Origin: Diphasiastrum complanatum | Lineage: Eukaryota > Streptophyta > Lycopodiopsida > Lycopodiales > Lycopodiaceae | NCBI GenBank assembly: GCA_029204225.1 | Contig: CM055103.1 | Coordinates: 56,778,885-56,842,884, forward strand | Direction of reading: 5' to 3' | Length of the DNA: 64,000 nucleotides | In this document: piece after piece, positions 55,146-64,000 of the stretch | Position numbering within the stretch: position 1 is the stretch's first letter | Layout: each line of letters starts with the position of its first letter | Made by a program: the position numbers and the translations under genes | Notes under the pieces: generated by a model | Told to the model about the DNA's origin: nothing | Database searches by the model: none | The model's input: only the letters and a program-made list of their open reading frames with translations

Positions 55146-55224
55146 GAGGGAGGCTCGAACTCCCGACCTCAGGATTACTCGATTGCTATGAGACCTACGC
55201 GCTAGCCAACTGCGCCACCACCCC
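55140..55224 (-). tRNA. tRNA-Met (CAT), elongator, with 11-bp intron
   Basis: The minus strand reads from GGGGTGGTGGCGCAGTTGG (55224 down) to TCACCCC plus A as discriminator. The acceptor stem pairs with one G-T at the last pair. D-arm GCGC...GCGC, anticodon loop CTCATA, an 11-bp insert GCAATCGAGTA after A37, then the rest of the stem (ATCCTG). T-arm GGGAGTTCGAGCCTCCC. Internal promoter boxes A and B are intact. Plant elongator tRNA-Met genes typically carry an intron at this place. A T4 run just downstream on the minus strand can terminate Pol III. It looks functional. Confidence 0.95.
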
Positions 55225-55855
55225 TTTGAGAGGTTTCGTGCCTTGAATAAACTTTTAAAAATTTTAAATCTGTTCGAGAAGCCTATAACTACTAAGGAGG
55301 TGCTACATTGTATTACATTCATACTCTCTACTACTTACCTGATCAATTCAAAGTTGAGGGACTGGTATTTAGGAGTTATGGGTGTTGGTGCACGATATAG
55401 CCTCGTATCTTGTCACAAGCGTGGTATCTGCTTGAACATGGAGCTCTTACTTTGCCCACTTCATGAAATACAGTACAATCAAAACTTCATACTAGTTGTA
55501 AAACTAAGGTGTAAACTTTTTGCTGTTAGTGGGAATAAGCATCAGTTTAGCAGTTAGCTGCACCTTCATGAACTAAGGCTGTGAATGTAATATATCCACA
55601 AACACATATATGATATTTGTTACGGATAGCCCTGTATTCAGGTACAATTTTGCTATTTTCTTTTGCAGATGATTCGAGATTGTTACCGTTGGCCTGCTGA
55701 TCTGGATCATCTTCAACCGCCAGCTGAGAAAAGCTTTCCTGTTTTACCATTATATATCATAAATTGATAGTGGGGCTGAATAATAAGTAAAGTCCTTAGG
55801 AAATAGCCTCCCACAATGCGAGAGTGTCGATTGATGAATGTAATAACTTCAAATT
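55225..55855. other. Spacer between tRNA-Met and the STPGR gene
   Basis: No gene recognised. The right part (55700-55855) is probably the 3' UTR of the minus-strand STPGR gene. The open frame at 55243-55557 has no recognisable domain. Confidence 0.4.
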
Positions 55856-57124
55856 TCAAAACCCATCAAACCTCTCTGAACCGCTAGTCATGGTGAATGC
55901 AGGACCTCCCAAGCCGGTGGACGATGATGCGGTGTAAGCACCAGGACCAGGAGCTTCTTCAGGTGCCTTCTTCCTGAACCTAATTCCCATGGAAATGGCA
56001 TGAGACGCATTCAACACGTTTGTTGATATCCCAGTATTGTAATCAGAAGGTCCAGGAGACTCAAAAACCTTTTCAGCTGGCTTTCTGCCAGTGAAGGTGA
56101 TGCAAGGCCCAGCACCAATGCTATCACGTGGATCGTATGTTCCGGGGCCAGGGATGCACTCAGGCACTGCTTTGAGATGCCTACCAGCTATGGTGTACGC
56201 AGGTGATCCAACTTTGCTTTCATGCTTCAGGGAATAAGTCCCTGGACCAGGAGATGGGTCCGCTCCCTTGGGTCTGTGCCATCTTCCTCCGATGCTGTAG
56301 CAAGGACCACGATCAACAGGAAGAGTATATGCACCCGGTCCAGGCCTAGAATCCTTTCTTGCAGTTTTGCATCTTCCACCGATTGTATAGGCTGGCTCTT
56401 TCCTGCATGTTAAAGGACTACCCACGTCCACATAGTACTCTCCCGGCCCTGGAGACTCTTCTGTTTCTGTCGGCGGCTTCCTCCTGGAGATGGTGTAAGC
56501 TGGGCCTCGCGAGGTGGTGCTGCCATGGAGATATGTCCCCGGGCCAGGGTTCTCCTCTTTCGCTCTCTTGCCGTGTCTGTTGCCGATGCTGAATGCCGGC
56601 GATGCTCTGGGCATCCTCTCATCCGGGCTATAAGACCCAGGCCCGGGGATTTCATCTCTTCCCGTGCTTTTTGACCTCCTGCCCATAATGCTGAACGATG
56701 GTCCTGTGTCCTCATTGTGCAGGGCATATGCTCCAGGACCAGGAAGAATCTCCCTCACAAACGATCTGCATTTGCCGCTGATGCTGTAGGCTGGATCCTT
56801 GGGGTGGGTGATGGAGAGCTTGGCTGAGTAGTACGCTCCAGGGCCAGGGACTGATGCTGCTCTGGCGTCCTGATGATCCAAGGGAGAGGGCTGCTTGCCC
56901 AGCATGGTGAAGGCAGGGCCTGAGCGCTTGCTGGTGATGGGGTAGGATCCAGGGCCGGGACTCCATTGCTCCGAGGTTAAGCTGAGCGTTCTGCCTGCGA
57001 TGGTGTAGGCTGGGATGTTTGGAGTGACTGGACGCACGTCAGTGTCGTAGGCTCCTGGTCCTGGAGTTCGATCCTTTTTTCTCACCATTACCTGCTGCTG
57101 CTGCTTCTGCTGCCGGTGTAACAC
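55856..57124 (-). CDS. STPGR (sperm-tail PG-rich, SHIPPO-type) repeat protein, 422 residues
   Basis: A single open frame built of 12 repeats spaced about 30-37 residues. Each has a PGPGxY core (PGPGAYD, PGPGSYP, PGPGAYY ... PGPSDYN, PGPGAYT) followed by a PAYTIAGR/PAFSIGNR-type stretch. The repeat family (ODF3/CIMAP-like) is known from axonemal proteins and sperm tails, where members bind microtubules. In plants a role in the flagella of motile sperm is the natural inference. The first Met precedes a Gln-rich stretch (QQKQQQQ) and a basic patch; no signal or membrane segment is present. The 11th repeat is the most diverged (PGPSDY). GC content is clearly higher than the flanks, and no frame damage is seen. 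Whether upstream exons exist is unknown; the frame itself has no obvious intron. Confidence 0.92.
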   Translation of the reverse strand: MLHRQQKQQQQVMVRKKDRTPGPGAYDTDVRPVTPNIPAYTIAGRTLSLTSEQWSPGPGSYPITSKRSGPAFTMLGKQPSPLDHQDARAASVPGPGAYYSAKLSITHPKDPAYSISGKCRSFVREILPGPGAYALHNEDTGPSFSIMGRRSKSTGRDEIPGPGSYSPDERMPRASPAFSIGNRHGKRAKEENPGPGTYLHGSTTSRGPAYTISRRKPPTETEESPGPGEYYVDVGSPLTCRKEPAYTIGGRCKTARKDSRPGPGAYTLPVDRGPCYSIGGRWHRPKGADPSPGPGTYSLKHESKVGSPAYTIAGRHLKAVPECIPGPGTYDPRDSIGAGPCITFTGRKPAEKVFESPGPSDYNTGISTNVLNASHAISMGIRFRKKAPEEAPGPGAYTASSSTGLGGPAFTMTSGSERFDGF

Positions 57125-57125
57125 T

Positions 57126-57345
57126 ATGACTGCTGGAAGCCCGTGAATTTGACTAAGTCATGCATGCTGCTGCCTTACTGCATGATGAGGAGGTTAGACA
57201 TCAAATAATGGCTACAATTATGACTGATGCAAGCCTGTGAGATTGACTAAATCATGCATTGCTGCTGCTGCTTCTGATGAGGAGGCCAAACATCAAACCT
57301 TTTGTCATGGTTATCATTATATATGACTGCGGCAAGCCTGTGAAT
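57126..57345. repeat. About 100-bp tandem repeat upstream of the STPGR gene
   Basis: Two and a half copies of GACT(GCTGG/GATGC/GCGGC)AAGCC(C/T)GTGA.(A/T)TTGACTAA(G/A)TCATGCAT, followed by GCTGCTG runs and GATGAGGAGG..A.ACATCAAA. They lie within the probable leader or promoter. Confidence 0.75.
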
Positions 57346-57673
57346 TTTGCCCATTTCAAGATACTGGCATTGAATGTGTCTTCAAGAACGTGATCAGTGC
57401 ACATTGCAGTTGCCATGTAGTATAATTATTGCTGGATGGAAATTGATCAATTGCCAGACATGTAATTGTTCTCTGTTTGCTGGGAAACACGCTGCTAGAG
57501 ACAGACGTATATAGCCCACGCTAATTGCTACATTGCACAAAGTACTCAACCAAAAACAATGTATTATTATCATACTGCAGCAGCTATCAACTACAGGAAT
57601 GCCATCAATTCGTGTGTATGAAAAGGAAGGGATTTTGTGAGCTTAGATGTGTTTGGTCGTTCTGGGCTGCGCG

Positions 57674-57674
<1 letters not shown>

Positions 57675-57724
<50 letters not shown>
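57675..57724. repeat. GA microsatellite
   Basis: About 25 uninterrupted GA units. Arg-Glu or Ser-Leu runs in open frames here are artefacts. Confidence 0.97.
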
Positions 57725-57728
<4 letters not shown>

Positions 57729-58560
57729 GAAATGCCGTGTCTCTTGAGGCCCTAGAGCTCAAGGCTAGGCACCCAAGTCTTAAACTAGAAAAAGTATAAA
57801 TTAGAACCCTAGGGCCAGCCTTGAGCACTCTCTCTAAAGCCCTTGGCCAAAGTCTTTACCATGCTAAAGCCCTTGGCCAAAGCCTTTACCAGGTCTCTTG
57901 TACAGTGCAAGTTGTTTTGTCTAAAAGATGGTCCTGAGAGCACATGTGTACATCTACATTGATTGAGGTGCCATTTCATGTAAATGTAAAAAGGCCTATG
58001 TGATGGTTTAGAGCATCTACATTGATTGAGCCTGTAGTGTTCGGGAAACTTTTTTGAGGCTTCTCTCAAAAATCCCATATCTTAAGGAGTATTCCAGTTA
58101 CTAACAGGGGATATGCTTCTACTTGCCAGTTTTCCCCTATAAAATCTCAAATTTATCACATAAAAAATCTTGCAAATTTTTATAGTTGTCGGTTTTTGGG
58201 AAAAGATGCCGGTTCCATTCCTTAAGAATGTCGACTTTTCCGAACACTAGATTGAGGTGCCATTTCTTGTAGATCTAAAAAGGGTGTATGTCATGGTTTA
58301 GAGCAGGCCCATGGGCTAGACATTCCCACTCTCTTTGTGGCTAGACCTACTCATTTCTGGTTCGTAATGGGCACTTGAGGCTTTTTCTAGTTGTTTATTA
58401 CTTTGCTAAAAGAGTAGAGTGAGCAACATGATTGCTTATGATGATTTCATTTTCTAGATGCTCGTTTTGTTTCATAATGGTCATGTGAAGAAAAAAAAAA
58501 AGTCACACTACCCATTACGCAATGGAAGTAGTTCGGACAATATGCCATTAGTTCGATTCC
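57725..58560. other. No gene; direct repeat pair
   Basis: A word of about 55 bp (GATTGAGGTGCCATTTC, then GGTTTAGAGCA) occurs near 57960 and again near 58252, 291 bp apart, with several differences. Otherwise nothing recognised. Confidence 0.5.
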
Positions 58561-58564
58561 TTCC

Positions 58565-58900
58565 ATAGTACGTTATACCCCATAAGTTCTAATGTTGCCC
58601 ATCACGCCATCCTTGGATTCTAGATGACTCAAGTATGTTATACCCCATAAGTTCTAATGTTGCCCATCACGCCATCCTTGGATTCTAGATGACTCAATAT
58701 TCAATATAATTTTTTAGAGCCTACTAGCTAGGAAGCCCACCCTCTCATGCCTCCAGACCTCGTCTATGACTCCTTACATAGCAAAATGTTATCCGCCTAT
58801 CTCGTTCTATGATATGTTACAACCCATAGGTTCAAATCTCACCCCCCCATCGCACAATAGGATTCTGGATGACCCCATATTCTAGTTTTTTAGAGCCTGC
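58565..58900. repeat. Tandem duplication, about 63-bp unit plus a diverged third copy
   Basis: TATACCCCATAAGTTCTAAT ... GATTCTAGATGACTCAA occurs at 58571-58633 and 58634-58697 almost identically. A diverged copy (TACAACCCATAGGTTCAAAT) lies near 58818-58875. Confidence 0.85.
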
Positions 58901-59007
58901 CTAGGAAGTCCACCATCTCATAAATCGATATACCAAAGGAGCCAGAGGCCTTAAGAAGTCTTTGTTCCATTCGGGCACTATTCAGTTTTGACTTCAGAAA
59001 CATAATC

Positions 59008-59241
59008 CTAGGATGTCTCGAACTGCTCCTTTAGCACATCCCATGCTTGTCTAGGTGTAGTGGCATCACTTATGTGGATAATGATGTGGTCTTTCACTGA
59101 CAAGTTGATGAAGGTCAAAGCTCTCCCCACCTTCCTGTCGAACACTCTAATGTCCGCTTCATTTGGCGGTCTTTTCTCATCACCCGTGACGACATCCCAC
59201 AATTCTTTCTCTATCAGTATGTTTTTCATTTGAAATTCCAC
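59008..59241 (-). pseudogene. Copia gag fragment
   Basis: A minus-strand frame of 77 codons: MKNILIEKELWDVVTGDEKR, RKVGRALTFINLSVKDHI, QAWDVLKEQFETS. It is the N-terminal part of a UBN2/copia Gag, open but truncated. The region upstream on the minus strand (59242-59770), including the CCAAACGAAGGGCACCC word at 59597-59613, resembles 30170-30430 and is probably the element's leader or LTR. Confidence 0.75.
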
Positions 59242-59770
59242 ACTGCATAGATGGAAATCCCGTCCAATTTGCTATTTTCGCTCAAAATGGACTCTCTCAT
59301 ATTTGACATCCCAAAACTGTCTAAAACTGCAATCGTAGGCTATAAACTATATGCCAAGGCCAACCGTGATCTCAGAAATAAAAGATAATGACCTGCAATT
59401 TTTTTCTTACCAAGATAATCGCCGCTTTTTCGCCAAATTGAAAGCTAAATCGGCTTCGTCTTCCAAAATGCTCCTTGTCACCAACTCCCAACTACGTGCC
59501 CAATGGAATGGTGAAATCACTTTTGGCGTGCTCTGAACACTTTCTCCGTGGCAATCACTCTGTTTTGTAAAACCGTACTTGCAGGTACAGTCCGGGTGCC
59601 CTTCGTTTGGAGGTTATAGCCCTTCGTTTGGGTCAAAACGGATAAAGGACTAGAAAATAGGGACTTTTGAATTTTTGAACTATTTCTTCACCTTTCACAT
59701 GTGAAGGGACCCAACTCCGATTTCAGTTTGAAAAATTTTAATGAAGTTGAAGTGTCTTCTATACTTCAGA

Positions 59771-60900
59771 CCCTTCCAAATGAAATTTAGAGTGGATCTT
59801 TGCAAATCCAATGTCTCTTCATCATCCAGCGGTCCAGACAAGCCCGAACTCCCACCGTAGATCACCCTCTTCTGTAATCCAATGGATGAGGTGTGTTTGG
59901 CATGTTGAAGTGGCCCCTTCCAGCCACGACTCACTAAGATACACAAGGATTAAGTTCTCTTGGGCGCACGCGACCTCACGACCTTCTCCCTTGCTTCCTT
60001 TGAAAGCTTTCTCTCTTTTAGCTATGGAGGTAGGGTTTTTGGCCTCCTTGCTCACAAAGATCCAACGCACAAACCAAAAAATGGTAGTCCATGACCTCTT
60101 GGGATTAGCTTCATTCCACCAATGTGCCCTTCTACACGCATTTAAAGCTTTAGAATTGGTTCAAAATAGAGAGAAAACATTATTTTGTGCTTCCAAACCC
60201 TAGGCCAGGACTTTCCTTGGAAATATGGAATTTGGCTGGCTATTTACAGCTCTCTGGCTGGCCAATCCTACACCTCTGATATCGCACTATAGCAAGCAAT
60301 CTGATGCTTCACTTCGTTTGTCAATCGGTGTCCAATTGGATGCACACCAATTGCAAACACCAAGCAATCTCTTTACGGATTTTTTTTTTTTGAATTTCGT
60401 TTTTCCGCTTTTTAGATTCAGCCGACAGATCCTATCTCCGAATCCTCTTACAGTTTCAAGTTTGGCAAGCCTCTGTATTCTAGAAATTGTGCACCAGTGC
60501 TTTTCTTTCCACTTTCAACCCACCGTATACCTCGAACTCTTAGAAGACTCTTCTCCCGAAGCTCTCTTCAACGGCAACGATGTATTGTGTACACTTCTTG
60601 TACCGCTCGGATATCAACTTAGAATCTGCTTCAAATAGGATTACAGATCATGCTACACAGTAACACAGACAGAAAGCACTCTCCACACCAAGCTCACGTA
60701 GCATCTATATTTCTCCAAACCAAAATACATTGTACATTTTAGTTCTGCACTAAAACAGCCCATGCATGGCCCAGGTTGTCGTCGACGGAATGCGTGTCCC
60801 GTCAACTCGCCTCATGGCGAGACCAACTGATCTTTATCCACTGATAGGACCCACAGTACAGTAACACAGTAGTTCTTCTTTAATTCTAACTGAGATGATT
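59771..60900. other. No gene recognised
   Basis: Plus frames 59811-60203 (130 codons) and 60225-60638 (137 codons) are open but show no domain, and their reverse strand is open too. I leave them uncalled. Part of this may belong to the copia-like element whose gag is at 59008. Confidence 0.35.
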
Positions 60901-60904
60901 CAGA

Positions 60905-61410
60905 AGGTGTTGAGAAAACTAAGCTAGATCTATCCAAAGAGTTAACTTATTGGCTCCTTAGTGTGGATAACCATAACAAGACCTGATCTTTGCTATAGGG
61001 TTTGAAGCTTAGTCAAGATATGCAAGATCCATTAGTTATCCATTGGAAATGTACCAAAAGAATATTGAAATACATCTCAGGCACACTAGATTTTGGGATC
61101 ATTTATAGAAGTGAATCCATTAACTTGCATATTTCTTTTGCAGGGGACAAGAAGGATAGAAATTCAACAAGTGCCTTGCAACTTTCATTGGAGAAGGTGT
61201 GGTTACTTGGCTATCAAAGAAGCAAGAAACAATATCTCTTTCATCAACTGAGGCCGAGTACAAAGCTCTAACAACCACAACCAAGGAAGTACTATGGATC
61301 AAGAGGTTGCTTGAGGAACTCAAAGTGATCAGATCAGGTGTCATTCCACTCATCTACAATGACAACATCTCAGTTCAACACCTAGCATCCAATCCAATCT
61401 ACCATAAAAT
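60905..61410 (+). pseudogene. Copia RT end and RNase H fragment
   Basis: The plus strand gives LKLSQDMQDPLVIHWKCTKR, ILKYISGTLDFGIIYRSE, SFAGDKKDRNSTSA, then in another frame VTWLSKKQETISLSSTEAEY and IYNDNISVQHLASNPIYHKI. Several single-base shifts. It stops at about 61410 within the HARSKHIEV region. Confidence 0.85.
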
Positions 61411-61960
61411 CTGTCAGAAATTGTCAACTCTTGCAACTTTGTGACGAAGCGAAGTGAAGCGAAGCGAAGGTCGAAGGGCGAACAATTTGCGAAAGTCAAA
61501 CATACCTCGAAGACCAAAAGACACTAAACAAAACGAAGCAAAAAGAGGACGAACAAAACAATTCGCGCTGCCAACTGGCAGCTTGACAGGCATGGTGTCT
61601 TGTATTTCACGCTCAGTTGAAAGAGTTAGCAATAACAGAGAATAACTAACTAGTTGATTAGCGTTAGCTACTCTTGTAATTCTCTGTTTTAGCTATCTTG
61701 TAAACTCCACACAGTGGAGATATATACACAATTTTGGATCAACACCTACATAAGCAAGAAGAAAAGCAGAATAGAAAAAAGATAGAGAGACAAAAATAGT
61801 TGTGCGTGAAAGTCTGCCAACGAGCAGAACATAGCAATCGAGCTGAGTGTCAGGCCGCCAATGAGCGAGACACTGACCAAACTCACTCGAAAACTAAAAA
61901 CAGTTAATACAATCCCTCTCTTCTCCATCTCCTTGTTTTCGTCTTCTTGATTGATAGAAT
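61411..61960. other. Unassigned, partly LTR-like
   Basis: Starts with a run of GAAGCGAAG words (61445-61475). 61620-61750 has short inverted words (ACAGAGAATAAC ... GTTATTCTCTG-like) and a TATA-like ATATATACAC near 61721, in the style of a copia LTR. Ends cannot be set. Confidence 0.3.
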
Positions 61961-61989
61961 GATTTATGTTTTGGAATGAAAACACAAAA

Positions 61990-62960
61990 TTCAAGTACTG
62001 CAGCTTCACTGAAGAGCCAACTACATATCTAGAAGCTGTCCAGAGTCCAGAAGGAAAATTCCGGAAGCAGACAATGTCAGAGGAGATCGAATCAATGAGG
62101 CAAAACGAGGCATGGACACTAGAGCCACTGCCCGAAAACAAAAGGATCGTCGACTGCAAGTGGGTATACAAAAAGAAAATCAAATCAGATGGCACTGTTA
62201 GACGTTACAAAGTAATGCTTGTCGCAAAGGGTTACACACAAAGGCACGGAGTCGATTATTTCGACATATAGAAATTCACCAGATTGATGTAAAGACAGCC
62301 TTTCTCCACGGAGATCTAGAGGAAGAAATCTTCATGAAGCAGCCTGAAGGATTTGAAGACCTCGACATTCGACAATATGTCTGTTGGTTGCAGAGATGCA
62401 TTTATGATCTGAAACAAGCATCAGGAGCTTGGTACAAGAAGCTCGACAGTCTTCTGAAGTCTCTAGACTTCACTCTTACACAACCAGACTGTAATGTCTA
62501 TATAAAGAGAGTGGGAAGAGATTTTATGATTCTGACTATTTTCTTGGATGATTCTCTTATGATAGGAAACTCCTTGATGCTAATCAAGGACATGAAGAGT
62601 CAGATTTCTGAGAATTATGAAATCACAGATCTGGGAGAAACAACAAAATGCCTTGGACTGGAGATCAAAAGAAATCGAATAAAAGAAGAAATGCATCTAA
62701 GTCAGTCAGAGTATGCTAAAAAAGTGTTGAAGTAGTATCGAATGATGGACTGCAAAGAAAAGGCCACACCAATGATAGCTGGAGCCAGATTGACGAAGCA
62801 GGATTGTCTGAAAACAAAAGAGAAAAGACAGAAGATGGAAGGTATACCCTACCAAAACCTGATCGGTAGTCTGATGATGTACCTTACAATTTGTATCAAA
62901 CCCGATTTGGCTTACTTTGTCTATGCTTTAAGCTCAGCATCACATAAGCAAGACTTAATC
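61990..62960 (+). pseudogene. Copia RT to RNase H start, different lineage
   Basis: 61966-62271 reads the RT entry (EPTTYLEAVQSPEGKFRKQT, WTLEPLPENKRIVDCKWVYK, AKGYTQRHGVDYFD). A deletion of about 25 codons and a stop follow. Then come IHQIDVKTAFLHGDLEEEIF and 62334-62735 (MKQPEGFEDL, CIYDLKQASGAWYKKLDSLL, and the catalytic motif as FLDD in place of YVDD). 62742-62987 has GIPYQNLIGSLMMYLTICIK before decay. The PENKRIVDCKWVYKKK style differs from the other elements here and suggests another copia lineage. Confidence 0.85.
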
Positions 62961-63980
62961 CTAGAAAGCAGGAAAGATAGAGATTAAAGAGACTAAAGAG
63001 AGAGTGCCAAGGGCCTAACTGGGAGGGATAATAATAGTGCACCCTCCAAAAAGGCCCCCATTCTCCAGTAATATGTCCAAATGGCCAAATAATGAATAAT
63101 AAGGCCCAAGGCCAACTATAAAGTCTAAGTGTCAATAATGAATAAAAAAAGAGCCCAAGACTTGCTTATGCATAAAGTAAAGTAAATGTCAATGGACCGA
63201 GTCCATAACTCTCCTCGACACAAAAATAAAACCCAACTACCAAAAAGAAAGTGGATTATACAGCAGCAAGCCCTGGTGGATCAACATCTAGAACAACATC
63301 TAATGTAGAGGAATCAACAAGTGCATCAAGAGCATGAGCCTGATCCGCAAGTGATGGTGTATGATAAAAGACATCAATAGGTTCCCATGTAGAGTGTAGA
63401 ACCCACCCTACCTGTCCATGCACGGAATCCACATGGAAGCCATCTATCAAATCATGTCAACCTCCCATGCATGTATACTACATATAGAAAACTCCTTTCC
63501 TATAATAGTCAGGACTCATGCAAAAGCATATCGCATGTACACTCACCTAACCATGAATGTAACACACATGCTATCCAACTTTGTGTTAGGTCTGATCCCA
63601 ATGTCCAAGGCACCCCCTAACCGTCCAAACTCCCATTTGGGCAATGATACAATGTCATCCCTTATTTTTCACTAACTTAAAAACGATCACAAATTTTCAT
63701 TTTGAAAAATGTGCCTTCTAAAATGAAAAGAGAAATTAGATCACATTATGAAACAGAATGTATTCCATTAAGGGCACGCTTCTACGTTCTTAACTAGCAT
63801 AGAATATGATAATGTCTTGTGAACCATATTGTAGACTATGGGATAAATGTCCATTCCAAAACATGGCCACATTTCACATAATCCCATTGGCATTTACTAT
63901 TACTAGTTTAAACTTAGTCCTAATCAAGAGAAATTTCTTGTATAGCCCTTGAGAATTTCCTAGCACCTGATCAGGAGAAA
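62961..63980. other. No gene recognised
   Basis: AT-rich. A minus-strand frame at 63450-63256 (64 codons, ending DVDPPGLAAV) might be a copia spacer remnant, but it has no diagnostic motif. Nothing else supportable. Confidence 0.35.
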
Positions 63981-64000
63981 TCTCTCTCTCTCTCTCTCTC
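63981..64000. repeat. TC microsatellite at the window edge
   Basis: Ten TC units running off the window end. Confidence 0.9.

Noticed and set aside
59811-60638. Two open frames of 130 and 137 codons as host genes
   Set aside because: The opposite strand is also open, with no domain and no splice or start support.

Overview
The window is a transposon-rich, AT-rich stretch of a nuclear land-plant genome. Ty1/copia retrotransposons dominate it, at every stage from intact to barely recognisable. Three things point to a plant: copia elements primed by initiator tRNA-Met, a clan-71-type cytochrome P450, and a tRNA-Met gene with a short intron of the kind plants carry. A single-exon gene made of sperm-tail PG-rich (STPGR) repeats suggests a lineage with flagellated sperm, such as a bryophyte, lycophyte, fern, cycad or Ginkgo. 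I cannot name the species.

Layout: 1-3343 holds minus-strand copia remains. 3345-5442 holds a decayed CACTA (En/Spm) transposon with a TNP2 fragment and a 3' terminus. 5450-8283 and 18164-22300 are two halves of a satellite-like array of about 375-bp units, each carrying an inverted ATGACGGC/GCCGTCAT pair. Between them lies 8284-18163, a tandem chain of LTR-internal units (four LTRs, the first truncated, and three 590-604 bp interiors). A second copia element (9977-15905, 650-bp LTRs, TSD tgcac) has inserted into the middle interior. Its reverse transcriptase has been replaced by about 1.06 kb of unrelated sequence.

22301-26298 holds a gag scrap, a 21-bp minisatellite, a GC-rich tRNA-like island and the upstream region of a P450 gene (26299-27966, one 159-bp intron). 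30160-39017 holds LTR relics, a decayed gene pair (methyltransferase-like and NIF/HAD-phosphatase-like) and a nearly pristine copia element (33005-38865). That element has one open frame of 1316 codons, LTRs differing at about one base and TSD acaat, and it splits the phosphatase-like frame. 39455-49645 is a nest of broken copia pieces in both orientations.

49645-53899 is the most unusual stretch. Two divergently transcribed, intron-containing, decayed genes face each other. The plus-strand gene reads as a histone-H3-like domain, a proline-rich linker and a ULP2/SENP6-7-like SUMO-protease domain. A recurrent inverted-repeat motif (GATATCGATTC...GCGC), mostly in 70-73-bp dyads, sits in both leaders and in one intron of the protease part. 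I do not recognise this arrangement. It may be an unclassified mobile or virus-derived unit, or a host chimera.

54991-57124 holds a tRNA-Met gene and the STPGR gene, the best-preserved host genes besides the P450. The rest, to 64000, is decayed copia sequence, short tandem duplications and microsatellites.
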